Below, one piece after another: positions 48,090-55,841 of a DNA stretch of 64,000 nucleotides. The position numbers were made by a program, and so were the translations under genes. Each line of letters opens with the position of its first letter. The first letter of the stretch is position 1. The stretch lies in contig NZ_JANFLS010000001.1 of NCBI RefSeq assembly GCF_024385465.1, positions 1 to 64,000 on the forward strand, read 5' to 3'. The notes under the pieces are model-generated. The model did not search any database. It worked only from the letters and a program-made list of their open reading frames with translations, and had not been told where the DNA came from. This DNA comes from Arthrobacter sp. zg-Y844 (GTDB taxonomy: Bacteria > Actinomycetota > Actinomycetes > Actinomycetales > Micrococcaceae).

Positions 48090-49523
48090 ATGCCCAGTTC
48101 CGCCCGCCCGTCCAGCACTGACACTGCGCTTCCGGCCGGGGAACCGTCCTCCGCGCGGAAGATGCAGCCGAGGCACCTTGTCCTGATGAGCCTCGGCAGT
48201 GCCATCGGCACCGGCCTTTTCGTAGGGTCCGGCGAAGGCATCGCAGCGGCCGGCCCGGCAGTGCTGATCTCCTTCCTGATCGCCGGAACCATGGTGATTC
48301 TGATCATGCGCATGATGGGCGAGATGGCGGCGGCCGACCCCAGCAGCGGTGCGTTTTCCGTATATGCCGAGAAAGCCCTGGGGCGCACGGCGGGCACCAC
48401 GGTCGGGTGGATGTGGTGGTTCCAGATCGTGATCGTCATAGCCGCGGAGGCCACGGCCGCTGCGGCCATCGTCGCCTCCCTGGTCCCCGGCATCGAGCAG
48501 TGGATGCTGGCCCTGGCCTTCATCATCGTGTTTACCGCCGTCAACCTGGCCGGAGCTGCCAGCCTGGGCGAATTCGAGTACTGGTTTGCCATCCTGAAGG
48601 TTGCCGCAATCATCATCTTCCTAGCGGTCGGCGTCGCCTTCGTGGCCGGACTGCTTCCCGGCGTCCCGTCGCCGGGCACCTCCAACCTCTTCGACAACGG
48701 CGGCTTCATGCCCAACGGCCTGACCGGGGTGGCCTCGGGACTGCTGCTGGTGGTCTTCGCTTTCGGCGGCACCGAGATCATCACCATCGCCGCAGCGGAC
48801 ACGGAGGAACCGTCCAAGAACATTGCCGGAGCGATCAACTCGGTGATCTGGCGGATCCTGGTCTTCTACATCGGTTCGGTGCTGGTGATGGTCACCGTAC
48901 TGCCCTGGGACAGTGAAGCGCTGAGCACCGGTCCGTTCGTGGCCGTCCTGCATGCAGCGAAGGTCCCCGGTGCGGACACGGTCATGGCGGTCGTCATCGT
49001 CATCGCGCTGCTGTCCGCCATGAATGCGAACCTGTACGGCGCGTCCCGGATGATCTACTCCCTGGGCGAGCGCGGCCGGGCTCCGGCCTCCCTGGGCCGC
49101 CTCGGCTCCGGCGGAGTGCCCCGCCGGGCGGTGCTGGCGTCCGTGGTCTTCGGCTTCGTTGCCGTGGTGCTGAACTACCTCTACCCCGACACCGTGCTGA
49201 TGATCCTGCTCAACACCGTCGGTTCCACCTGCCTGGTGGTCTGGGGCATCTCCATCGTTTCCCAGATCATCCTGCGGCGTCGGGCGGAAGCGGCCGGCGT
49301 CGAACTCACGTTCAAGATGTGGGCCTTCCCCTGGCTCTCCTACTTTGCGCTGGCACTGCTCGCGGGAATCGTGGTCCTTGGCTTCTTCGACCCCGATGTG
49401 CGGATCCAGCTGCTGGCGACGGCGGCCCTCAGCACCGTGCTGGTCCTGCTGGCCTGGTCCTTCGAACGGCGCAGCGCTGCCAAGGCCCGCACCGCACCCG
49501 GGGACCGAGCCGACCAGGCCTGA
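48090..49523 (+). CDS. Amino acid permease (APC superfamily)
   Basis: A 477-residue transporter with about 12 helices of the amino acid-polyamine-organocation superfamily, AAT type. The first helix has the consensus SLGSAIGTGLFVGSG, and the ExxxxxADP-type loop and APC helix 6 motif FAFGGTEIITIAA are present. Such proteins import amino acids with protons. The substrate is not clear. Divergent from the Lrp/AsnC gene, with shared operator-like sequences, so probably controlled by it. A -10-like TAAGAT is at 47994-47999. Confidence 0.92.
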   Translation: MPSSARPSSTDTALPAGEPSSARKMQPRHLVLMSLGSAIGTGLFVGSGEGIAAAGPAVLISFLIAGTMVILIMRMMGEMAAADPSSGAFSVYAEKALGRTAGTTVGWMWWFQIVIVIAAEATAAAAIVASLVPGIEQWMLALAFIIVFTAVNLAGAASLGEFEYWFAILKVAAIIIFLAVGVAFVAGLLPGVPSPGTSNLFDNGGFMPNGLTGVASGLLLVVFAFGGTEIITIAAADTEEPSKNIAGAINSVIWRILVFYIGSVLVMVTVLPWDSEALSTGPFVAVLHAAKVPGADTVMAVVIVIALLSAMNANLYGASRMIYSLGERGRAPASLGRLGSGGVPRRAVLASVVFGFVAVVLNYLYPDTVLMILLNTVGSTCLVVWGISIVSQIILRRRAEAAGVELTFKMWAFPWLSYFALALLAGIVVLGFFDPDVRIQLLATAALSTVLVLLAWSFERRSAAKARTAPGDRADQA

Positions 49524-49559
49524 TAGGCAAACTGCCAAGCACATCCGGCGGCTGAACGC

Positions 49560-49569
49560 TACATTTGTA
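49560..49569 (+). promoter_or_regulatory. Operator-like TACATTTGTA before the 2-oxoacid dehydrogenase operon
   Basis: TACA-tt-TGTA resembles the TACAAATTGTA site near the AsnC gene. It lies about 30 bases upstream of the -35 box. Confidence 0.45.
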
Positions 49570-49596
49570 CAGACTGCGTCATGTTCGGGGCGCTGT

Positions 49597-49625
49597 TTGC
49601 TCACTGTGGCGTGAAGCACTAAATT
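49597..49625 (+). promoter_or_regulatory. Promoter of the 2-oxoacid dehydrogenase operon
   Basis: TTGCTC (49597-49602), then exactly 17 bases, then TAAATT (49620-49625). Seven bases later comes ATG 49633, so the message is likely leaderless; no ribosome site is visible. Confidence 0.65.
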
Positions 49626-49632
49626 GCGGACC

Positions 49633-50652
49633 ATGGACAATAATCTGCAACCTGCGGCCCTGCCGGCGGAGGAACTCCGGGAGCTGTACCGCCTGGTCAC
49701 CGCCGTCCGGCAGCTGGACCTCGCCGCGATCGCCTGGCAGCGCCAGGGCATCATCCCCGGATACGCCCCGGAACTGGGCCAGGAAGCCGCCCAGGTGGGC
49801 AGCGCCTTCGCCATGGATCCCAAGCATGACTTCGTTTTCCCCACGTACCGGGAAATGGGCGTGGCGCTCACCATGGGCGTGGATATGACCGCCTATATGT
49901 CCACCCACAAGGCCAGCTGGCACGGCGGCCTCTACAACCCGGTGCAGACCCGGCTTGCGCCGATCCAGGCAGTGGTCGGCGGATCCGTGCTGCACGCCGT
50001 GGGCTGGGCGCACGGCCAGACCCTCGCCGGGAACCCCTGCGTGGCCCTGACCTACTTCGGCGACGGCGCCAGCTCCCAGGGCGACGTCCATGAAGCAATG
50101 AACTTCGCAGGCGTCCTGAAGGCTCCGGTCATTTTCTTCGTCCAGAACAACGGCTGGGCCATTTCGCTGCCCACCGAGGCCCAGGTGGCCGGCGGAACCG
50201 TCGCCGCCCGTGCCGCCGGGTACGGAATGAAGGCGATCACCGTGGACGGCAACGACGCCGCCGCCGTCGTCCTCGCCACCCGCGAGGCCGCCGCTCATGC
50301 CAGGGCCGGACACGGTCCGGTACTGATCGAGGCCATGACCTACCGCCGCGGCCCGCACTCCACCAGCGACGATCCCGGCAGGTACCGGAGCCTGGCGGAG
50401 GAACGGCGCGACGAAGGCGTGGATCCGGTCCAGCTGCTGGCGGACCGGCTCCTGACGGAAGGCCTGGCGGACGCCGACTTCCTGGACACCGCGCTGCAGG
50501 ACGCCAAGGCCCATGCGGACACCGTCCGCGAGGGAGTCATGGCGCTCGGCCCGCGTCCCGGACGGGAAATGTTCGACTTCGTTTTTGCCGAGCCCACCGA
50601 AGCACTCAAAGCCCAGGCCCGCGCCTGGCGGGAGGAATCCGAACATGTCTGA
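49633..50652 (+). CDS. 2-oxoacid dehydrogenase E1 component, alpha subunit
   Basis: A 339-residue TPP-dependent E1 alpha subunit, closest to branched-chain 2-oxoacid dehydrogenases. The TPP motif is GDGASSQGDVHEAMNFAGV with NN 27 residues later, and the phosphorylation-loop region is HSTSDDPGRYR. It probably decarboxylates branched 2-oxo acids (or acetoin/pyruvate) and passes the acyl group to the lipoyl domain encoded downstream. ATG 49633 was chosen over a TTG at 49624. It overlaps the beta subunit gene by 8 bases. Confidence 0.93.
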   Translation: MDNNLQPAALPAEELRELYRLVTAVRQLDLAAIAWQRQGIIPGYAPELGQEAAQVGSAFAMDPKHDFVFPTYREMGVALTMGVDMTAYMSTHKASWHGGLYNPVQTRLAPIQAVVGGSVLHAVGWAHGQTLAGNPCVALTYFGDGASSQGDVHEAMNFAGVLKAPVIFFVQNNGWAISLPTEAQVAGGTVAARAAGYGMKAITVDGNDAAAVVLATREAAAHARAGHGPVLIEAMTYRRGPHSTSDDPGRYRSLAEERRDEGVDPVQLLADRLLTEGLADADFLDTALQDAKAHADTVREGVMALGPRPGREMFDFVFAEPTEALKAQARAWREESEHV

Positions 50653-51751
50653 GCAGCTCAGCGACGCCGTGGCGTCCTCCGACCTGGAAGCCGCTGCCCG
50701 GAACACGGAGCAGACCGCCGCGCAGGAGCAGTCTCCCCTGGCCCCGTCCCCGGAGGACGGCGACGGCCGGGTGGAAAACCTCTCGATGCAGGCGGCCCTG
50801 AACCGGGCCCTGGCGGAAACCCTGGCCGAGGATCCCAAAGCCGTGGTCCTGGGCGAGGACGTGGGACGGCTCGGCGGAGTCTTCCGCATCACCGACGGCC
50901 TGCAGAAGCGCTTCGGTCAGGACCGCGTTTTCGATACTCCGCTGGCGGAATCGGGCATCCTGGGCATGTCCGTGGGGCTGGCCATGGCCGGGTTCCACCC
51001 GATCCCCGAGGTGCAGTTCGACGGCTTCGCGTATCCGGCGGTAAACCAGATCGTCACCCAGCTGGCCCGGATGAACTACCGCAGCCGGGGCACGATGCCC
51101 ATGCCGGTGACCCTGCGGGTCCCCAGTTTCGGCGGCATCCGCGCCCCCGAACACCACGGCGAGTCGCTGGAGGCGCTCTTCGCCCACGTTCCGGGATTGA
51201 AGGTGGTTTCCCCTTCCAGCCCGCACGAGGCCTACCACCTGCTGAAGCACGCCGTAGCCGTTCCGGACCCGGTGATCTTCATGGAACCGAAGTCCCGCTA
51301 CTGGCAGAAGGGCGACGTATTCCTGGACGACGCCGGCCCCCTGGAGGGTGCCAAGGTGGTTCGTCCTGGCAAGCACGTCACGCTGGTCGCGTGGGGCGCC
51401 ATGGTGGCCCGTTGCCTCTCCGTGGCCGAGCTGGCAGCCGAGGACGGCATCGAGGTGGAGGTCCTGGACCTGCGGTGGCTGAAGCCGATCGACGCCGAGG
51501 GGCTGGCCGCCTCCGTCGCCCGGACCCGGCGCGCCGTCGTCGTCCATGAAGCGCCGCTGACCTCGGGCCTCGGCGCCGAAGTGGCCGCCCTGATCACCGA
51601 GCGCTGCTTCGATACCCTGCGCGCTCCGGTTGGGCGGGTCACGGGATTCGACGTACCGTATCCCTCAGGCGACCTTGAAGACGAATACATCCCGAACATC
51701 GACCGCATCCTGTTCGGGATCCAGCGAGTATTGGAGTACCGGCGTGGCTGA
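50645..51751 (+). CDS. 2-oxoacid dehydrogenase E1 component, beta subunit
   Basis: A 368-residue E1 beta subunit. Transketolase-like pyrimidine-binding and C-terminal domains are present; family motifs include GEDVGRLGGVFRIT, HHGESLEALFAHVPGL and MEPKSRYW. It has an extra Glu/Ala/Ser N-terminal segment of about 40 residues compared with typical BkdB. It starts inside the E1 alpha gene (8-base overlap) and in turn overlaps the lipoyl gene by 8 bases, so all three are translationally coupled. Confidence 0.93.
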   Translation: MSEQLSDAVASSDLEAAARNTEQTAAQEQSPLAPSPEDGDGRVENLSMQAALNRALAETLAEDPKAVVLGEDVGRLGGVFRITDGLQKRFGQDRVFDTPLAESGILGMSVGLAMAGFHPIPEVQFDGFAYPAVNQIVTQLARMNYRSRGTMPMPVTLRVPSFGGIRAPEHHGESLEALFAHVPGLKVVSPSSPHEAYHLLKHAVAVPDPVIFMEPKSRYWQKGDVFLDDAGPLEGAKVVRPGKHVTLVAWGAMVARCLSVAELAAEDGIEVEVLDLRWLKPIDAEGLAASVARTRRAVVVHEAPLTSGLGAEVAALITERCFDTLRAPVGRVTGFDVPYPSGDLEDEYIPNIDRILFGIQRVLEYRRG

Positions 51752-52073
51752 AATCCCCTTCCCCCTTCCCGACCTCGGCGAAGGCCTGATCGAGGCCACC
51801 GTGCTGGAGTGGCTGGTGTCCGTGGGCGACCAGGTGGAACGCAACCAGCCGCTGGTCGAGGTGGAAACCACCAAATCGGCAGTGGAGCTGCCCTCCCCGC
51901 AGGCCGGACGCGTTGCGCGCACCTACGGCGAGCCGGGTGAAACGATCAACGTCGGCGAACCGCTTATTGTCTTCGAGGTTCCGGACAACACCGCCGGCAT
52001 CGTGGGTACGGTGCCGCAGGAAGCTCCGGCGCGCCGCCGGGTCCGGCTGACCGCCGCGCTGGACGAGGACTAG
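51744..52073 (+). CDS. Stand-alone lipoyl-domain protein (E2 N-terminal part)
   Basis: A 109-residue protein with one biotinyl-lipoyl domain (residues 1-80). The lysine that carries lipoate is in VETTKSAVELPSP, and the hairpin DLGEGLIEATVLEWLV is present. It lacks the peripheral-subunit-binding and acyltransferase domains of a normal E2. It ends with TAG at 52071-52073. The next gene, an alpha/beta hydrolase, starts four bases on and in the same frame, so a single read-through of the amber codon would fuse the two into a protein of about 380 residues, the size of AcoC from acetoin dehydrogenase. GTG 51744 was chosen because it overlaps the E1 beta end. Confidence 0.85.
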   Translation: MAEIPFPLPDLGEGLIEATVLEWLVSVGDQVERNQPLVEVETTKSAVELPSPQAGRVARTYGEPGETINVGEPLIVFEVPDNTAGIVGTVPQEAPARRRVRLTAALDED

Positions 52074-52076
52074 GCA

Positions 52077-52886
52077 GTGGCGGATTACGGCTCCCTGGTG
52101 GAAGGCACCGACCCCCGCCTTTCGGTGGAGAGTATCGACCCGGCCGAAGATGCCGGGGGCACGACGGCGCTGCGTCCCGTACTCCTGCTGCACGGCTTTG
52201 CCTCCAGCGCGCAGCTGAACTGGCATGACTCCGGATGGATCACCGCGCTGGCCGCCGCGGGACGCCGGATCATTACCGTGGACCTGCCCGGCCACGGCGG
52301 CAGCGCCGCACCGGAGGACCTGGATTCCTACCGCCCCAGCCGCATCCGCGCGGACCTGCTGCAGGTACTCCAGGACGCCGGCGTTTCTCCGCTGGCCGAC
52401 GGCGACCCGGCCAGCGGCCTGGACGTGGTGGGGTACTCCCTCGGTTCCCGCCTGGCCTGGGAATTCGGAGCGACCCAGCCCGAACTCGTGCACCGCATGG
52501 TGCTCGGAGGGCCGGGAAGCGGTGACCCGCTGGCGGACTTCGACCTCGATGCCGCCCGCGAAGCAGCGGCGGGCGGGGCGCCCGTGGCGGATCCCCGCAC
52601 CGCCGAACTGCTGCGCATGGCCCAGCTGGTTCCGCAGAACCGCCTGGCCGCGCTGTTCCGGATGATCGAGGCCATCAAGGAGGAACCCTTCTCCCCCGCA
52701 GCGGCGGTTCCGTCCATGCCGCTGCTCCTTGTCGCCGGGGAACGCGATGACCTCGCGGCGACGGCGCCCGAACTGGCCGCCCTGAGCGGGCAGGCCGGGA
52801 TGCTCTCGCTTCCCGCCCGCACCCACACCAACGCCGTGACTTCGCGGGCATTCAAGAATGCTGCGGTGGAATTCCTGGCGGGCTAA
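52077..52886 (+). CDS. Alpha/beta hydrolase in the dehydrogenase operon
   Basis: A 269-residue alpha/beta hydrolase. The oxyanion region is LLLHGFASSAQ, the nucleophile elbow is VGYSLGSRL, the acid is in GERDDL and the histidine in ARTHTNAVTS, so the triad looks complete. There is no signal peptide. It starts with GTG 52077, in frame with and 1 codon beyond the TAG that ends the lipoyl domain. AcoC-type E2 proteins of acetoin dehydrogenase combine these two domains, so it could be the acyltransferase partner or an acyl-thioester hydrolase. Alternatively it has an unrelated job. Confidence 0.85.
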   Translation: MADYGSLVEGTDPRLSVESIDPAEDAGGTTALRPVLLLHGFASSAQLNWHDSGWITALAAAGRRIITVDLPGHGGSAAPEDLDSYRPSRIRADLLQVLQDAGVSPLADGDPASGLDVVGYSLGSRLAWEFGATQPELVHRMVLGGPGSGDPLADFDLDAAREAAAGGAPVADPRTAELLRMAQLVPQNRLAALFRMIEAIKEEPFSPAAAVPSMPLLLVAGERDDLAATAPELAALSGQAGMLSLPARTHTNAVTSRAFKNAAVEFLAG

Positions 52887-52940
52887 TAACAGCTTGGTCA
52901 CGACGGCTCGTTATCCGCCAACATTTCCGGGTGCACGCTA

Positions 52941-53018
52941 AGATGAAAAGGCTAGTGGACTCGCCTGACATTGATCAGCCTACTGATTAATGCCAGGCGA
53001 GATTCCCTGCTTTCATCT
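52941..53018 (+). repeat. Nested long inverted repeat in the Ser/Thr kinase leader
   Basis: CTCGCCTGACATTGATCAG (52960-52978), loop CCTA, and CTGATTAATGCCAGGCGAG (52983-53001) form a stem of 19 with one mismatch and one G-U pair. An outer 8-bp stem, AGATGAAA/TTTCATCT, spans 52941-53018. It lies 24 bases before the kinase start and is not followed by a T run. Confidence 0.8.
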
Positions 53019-53041
53019 TTGACCCTCAAGGGAGGACACCC

Positions 53042-54010
53042 GTGGATGTACTCCTGGGGCACCGTTACCGCACCACCGAACTCATCGGGTCCGGCGGCGC
53101 TGCCGCTGTCTACCGCGGGGTCGACGAAAACCTTGGCCGGGAAGTGGCCGTCAAGCTTTTCAACGCCGGGTTCCGCGAGGATGACGAAACCCGCCGCCAG
53201 CAGATCGAAATGCAGCTGCTGGCAACCCTGAACCACCCCGGCTTGGTCACCCTGCTGGACGCCGGCGTCAACGTTGACGACGAGGGCCGCAGCTCTAGCT
53301 TCCTCGTGATGGAGCTGGTGGACGGACCGGACCTGCGCGGCCTGCTCAAGGAAGGTCCCCTCTCCTCCTCCGCAACGGCGGCGCTGGGTGCCGATCTGGC
53401 CGATGCGCTGAACTACGTGCACAGCAACGGAGTGATCCACCGCGACGTAAAGCCTGCGAACATCCTGCTTTTCCCCCAGGAAGACATGGACACCCGCCTC
53501 TACCCGAGGCTCACTGACTTCGGGATTGCCCGGATGGTCGAAGCCACCGTTGCCACCGCCAACGGCGCAACCATCGGAACAGCGAACTACCTGAGCCCGG
53601 AACAGGCGCAGGGGGCTGCCGTGGACCCGCGGACAGATGTCTACTCGCTGGGCCTGGTGCTCCTGGAGTGCCTGACCGGGGAAAAGGCCTTCCCCGGACC
53701 GATTGTGGAAGCAGCCGTGGCACGCCTGCTCCGTGACCCCGAGATCCCCGAGTGGGTGGGGCCGGATTGGACTGGCATCCTGCGGGCCATGACGTCCCGC
53801 CTGGTGGACGCACGCCCCGAGGCCCACGAAGTGGCAGTGGCGCTTCGTTCCCTGGCCTCTGAAGCCATGGTGCTGGATGGACCGTCGACCGTTCCTTCGC
53901 CGGACTCCGCGCTCAGCGATCCGGACACCGGTGAATCCGCAACGGGCGGCGTCACCACGGGCAACATCTATATTCCGGCGCCGCCGCAGCACGCCCCCAG
54001 TCTGGGCTAG
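53042..54010 (+). CDS. Soluble serine/threonine protein kinase
   Basis: A 322-residue Hanks-type kinase. The glycine loop is GSGGAAAVYRG, the ATP lysine is in EVAVKLF, the catalytic loop HRDVKPAN, the Mg loop TDFGIAR, the activation-loop end GTANYLSPEQ and the APE-like DVYSLG. The kinase domain takes residues 5-270, then comes a Ser/Pro/Thr-rich tail. Unlike PknB it has no transmembrane helix or PASTA domain. GTG 53042 is preceded by GGGAGGAC. The leader contains a very strong inverted repeat. Substrates unknown. Confidence 0.92.
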   Translation: MDVLLGHRYRTTELIGSGGAAAVYRGVDENLGREVAVKLFNAGFREDDETRRQQIEMQLLATLNHPGLVTLLDAGVNVDDEGRSSSFLVMELVDGPDLRGLLKEGPLSSSATAALGADLADALNYVHSNGVIHRDVKPANILLFPQEDMDTRLYPRLTDFGIARMVEATVATANGATIGTANYLSPEQAQGAAVDPRTDVYSLGLVLLECLTGEKAFPGPIVEAAVARLLRDPEIPEWVGPDWTGILRAMTSRLVDARPEAHEVAVALRSLASEAMVLDGPSTVPSPDSALSDPDTGESATGGVTTGNIYIPAPPQHAPSLG

Positions 54011-54034
54011 GCCGGACGGGCCGGAGAAGACATA

Positions 54035-54070
54035 AAAAACGGATCGGTCCTGCTGGACCGATCCGTTTTT
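54035..54070. terminator. Bidirectional terminator
   Basis: A perfect 16-bp stem AAAAACGGATCGGTCC with complement, loop TGCT, ending in T runs on both strands, between the convergent kinase gene and the 56-residue protein gene. Confidence 0.94.
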
Positions 54071-54089
54071 CGTCGAGGGGCGGAAGAGG

Positions 54090-54260
54090 CTACTTGCCGT
54101 CGCCGGCCGCTTCATCCTCTTCGGGCTCGAAGTTCGAGGCTTCCTCGGTGCTCGCAGCCGAAATACCGTCCTCGCTCTGGGGGATGGTGCCTTCGGGTCC
54201 GCCCTGCGAACCCGTCTTCGACTGATCCCCCTGGCCGGCTTCCTTTTCGGTATTTCCCAT
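54090..54260 (-). CDS. Small acidic hypothetical protein (56 residues)
   Basis: ATG 54260 to TAG 54090 encodes a 56-residue hydrophilic protein beginning MGNTEKEAGQGDQ. It is rich in Glu, Asp, Gly, Ser and Gln, has no Cys or Trp and no hydrophobic segment, and is probably disordered and cytoplasmic. Support comes from a strong AAAGGAGAAACACC ribosome site directly before the ATG, codon-like GC bias at third positions, and the terminator just after its stop. I cannot name a family. Confidence 0.65.
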   Translation of the reverse strand: MGNTEKEAGQGDQSKTGSQGGPEGTIPQSEDGISAASTEEASNFEPEEDEAAGDGK

Positions 54261-54358
54261 GGTGTTTCTCCTTTGTGGTGCTCGCTGGCCTACTTATTCG
54301 ATACTAGGCCAACTGTGGCCCGGCCAACACCTGCGGACGGATCGGGCGGCTGCCCTGG

Positions 54359-55711
54359 TCAGGCGGCCGAGCGTTTGCTGGCTGCGCGGACAGCGACCAG
54401 GCTCAGCAGCAGGAGCGCTGCGGCCGAAGCGGTCGGAACAATGAAGGCGTGGCTGTAACCGAAGGAATCCGCCAGCCCTCCGGCCACGGATGAACCCAGC
54501 GCCTGGCCGGTGACGACGCCGCTGGCCAGCAGGGTCATTACGGTGCCCATCAGTTCGCGCGGGGCCACGATGGCGCCGATGCCGAAAATGCTGACCATGG
54601 TCGGTCCCACGGGAAGACCCAGAATCAGCAGCACAACCAGCATCATGCCGATGCTCGAGGGCAGGAACAGCAGCAGGGTAAACGCCAGCATCGCCGCGGC
54701 GCACAGTACCCAGCGGCCCGCGGTGCCGAAGCGCTCGGGCCAGAAGGCCACGGACAGGGCGGCAACGGCGGAACTCAAAGCCATGGCCGCGTAGATGAGG
54801 CCGGCGGAAGTGGCCATGTCGAAGCTGCCGGCGAACGCCGTGAGGCTGGTCTGGGTGGAACCGAAGAACGAGCCCATGGCGACCATGCCGAGCACCGGAA
54901 CCATGATGAGCAGCCACTGCGGACGTTCCCGCTGGGCCGGTGTTTCCGGATCCGGTCCGCTTCCTGCCGGCGTCGCTCCCTTGCGGGAAATCTTCGGGCG
55001 GCGCGAGGTGGGGACAACGTGCTCCACCGTGTGGTGCACGGCAAAGGCGGTCACCATCGTGGCCGTCAGCACTGCCGCCAGCACAAGCGGCAGCCAAGGG
55101 GCGACGGCGGCGGCGAGCAGGCCGACGAGGGCCGGGCCGAGCACGAAGGTCAGTTCATCCGCGGTTCCTTCGTAGGCCAGGGCGGTGTCCATCTCGCGGC
55201 CCTGCGGACGGCGGGCGGTCATGGCCATCCAGCGGACGCGTGCCATGGGCCCGACCTGCGGGCAGGAAGCACCCATGAACAATGCGGCCGCAAGCATCCA
55301 GAACGGCGCGTCGGCCGGATCCAGGAGCGCAGCGGACAGCAGGAACAAGCCGATGGCCACGGGGTTCAGGACGGCGGTGCCGAGGAGGACCGGCCGCTGT
55401 CCGATCCGGTCCGCCAGATACCCCAGCAGCGGAGCACCCACTGCGGACCCGACGCCGACGCCGCCAGCGGCGAGGCCGCCGAGTGCGTAGGAGCCGGAAA
55501 CCTCTGTGATCAGGGTGAGTGCGCCGACGGTGAGCATGGCCAGGGGAAGCCGTGCGAGGAAGGCGATGGGGAAGAACGACTTGCCCGCCAGGGCGAAGAT
55601 GACCTGGTAGCGGCCGCCTGCGGACGGGGTTTTCACCGGGTCGGCAGGGGCAGAGTCAGGGTTGGAGTCAGGGCTTGGTGCCTGAGTGGGGGTGGAGGTG
55701 TCTTGGGTCAT
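54359..55711 (-). CDS. MFS transporter, 12 helices
   Basis: A 450-residue major facilitator with about 12 helices and a central cytoplasmic loop rich in Arg/Lys/Pro (near residue 225). The loop 2-3 motif is GYLADRIGQRPVLL. The first 40 residues are Asp/Pro/Ser-rich and probably cytoplasmic. Substrate unknown, drug-exporter-like. ATG 55711 (MTQDTS) was chosen because the frame continues to 55795 only through unlikely sequence containing inverted repeats. It lies downstream of sbcDC on the same strand. Confidence 0.9.
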   Translation of the reverse strand: MTQDTSTPTQAPSPDSNPDSAPADPVKTPSAGGRYQVIFALAGKSFFPIAFLARLPLAMLTVGALTLITEVSGSYALGGLAAGGVGVGSAVGAPLLGYLADRIGQRPVLLGTAVLNPVAIGLFLLSAALLDPADAPFWMLAAALFMGASCPQVGPMARVRWMAMTARRPQGREMDTALAYEGTADELTFVLGPALVGLLAAAVAPWLPLVLAAVLTATMVTAFAVHHTVEHVVPTSRRPKISRKGATPAGSGPDPETPAQRERPQWLLIMVPVLGMVAMGSFFGSTQTSLTAFAGSFDMATSAGLIYAAMALSSAVAALSVAFWPERFGTAGRWVLCAAAMLAFTLLLFLPSSIGMMLVVLLILGLPVGPTMVSIFGIGAIVAPRELMGTVMTLLASGVVTGQALGSSVAGGLADSFGYSHAFIVPTASAAALLLLSLVAVRAASKRSAA

Positions 55712-55737
55712 GGTGCGGTATCCAGATACGTCGAACC

Positions 55738-55781
55738 GCGCACCGTCCCCCCTCCCGGTGCGCACAACCCGTGTAACGGGT
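55738..55781 (-). promoter_or_regulatory. Two adjacent inverted repeats upstream of the MFS gene
   Basis: GCGCACCG and CGGTGCGC (55738-55763, spacer 10) and, four bases on, ACCCGT-gta-ACGGGT (55767-55781). Both fall within 75 bases of the MFS start and may be an operator or leader hairpins. Confidence 0.4.
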
Positions 55782-55841
55782 CCAATTTTACCCATGCCGA
55801 GCCGGTGGACCTAACCAAAGACCCCCAAATCGACGGGAACG

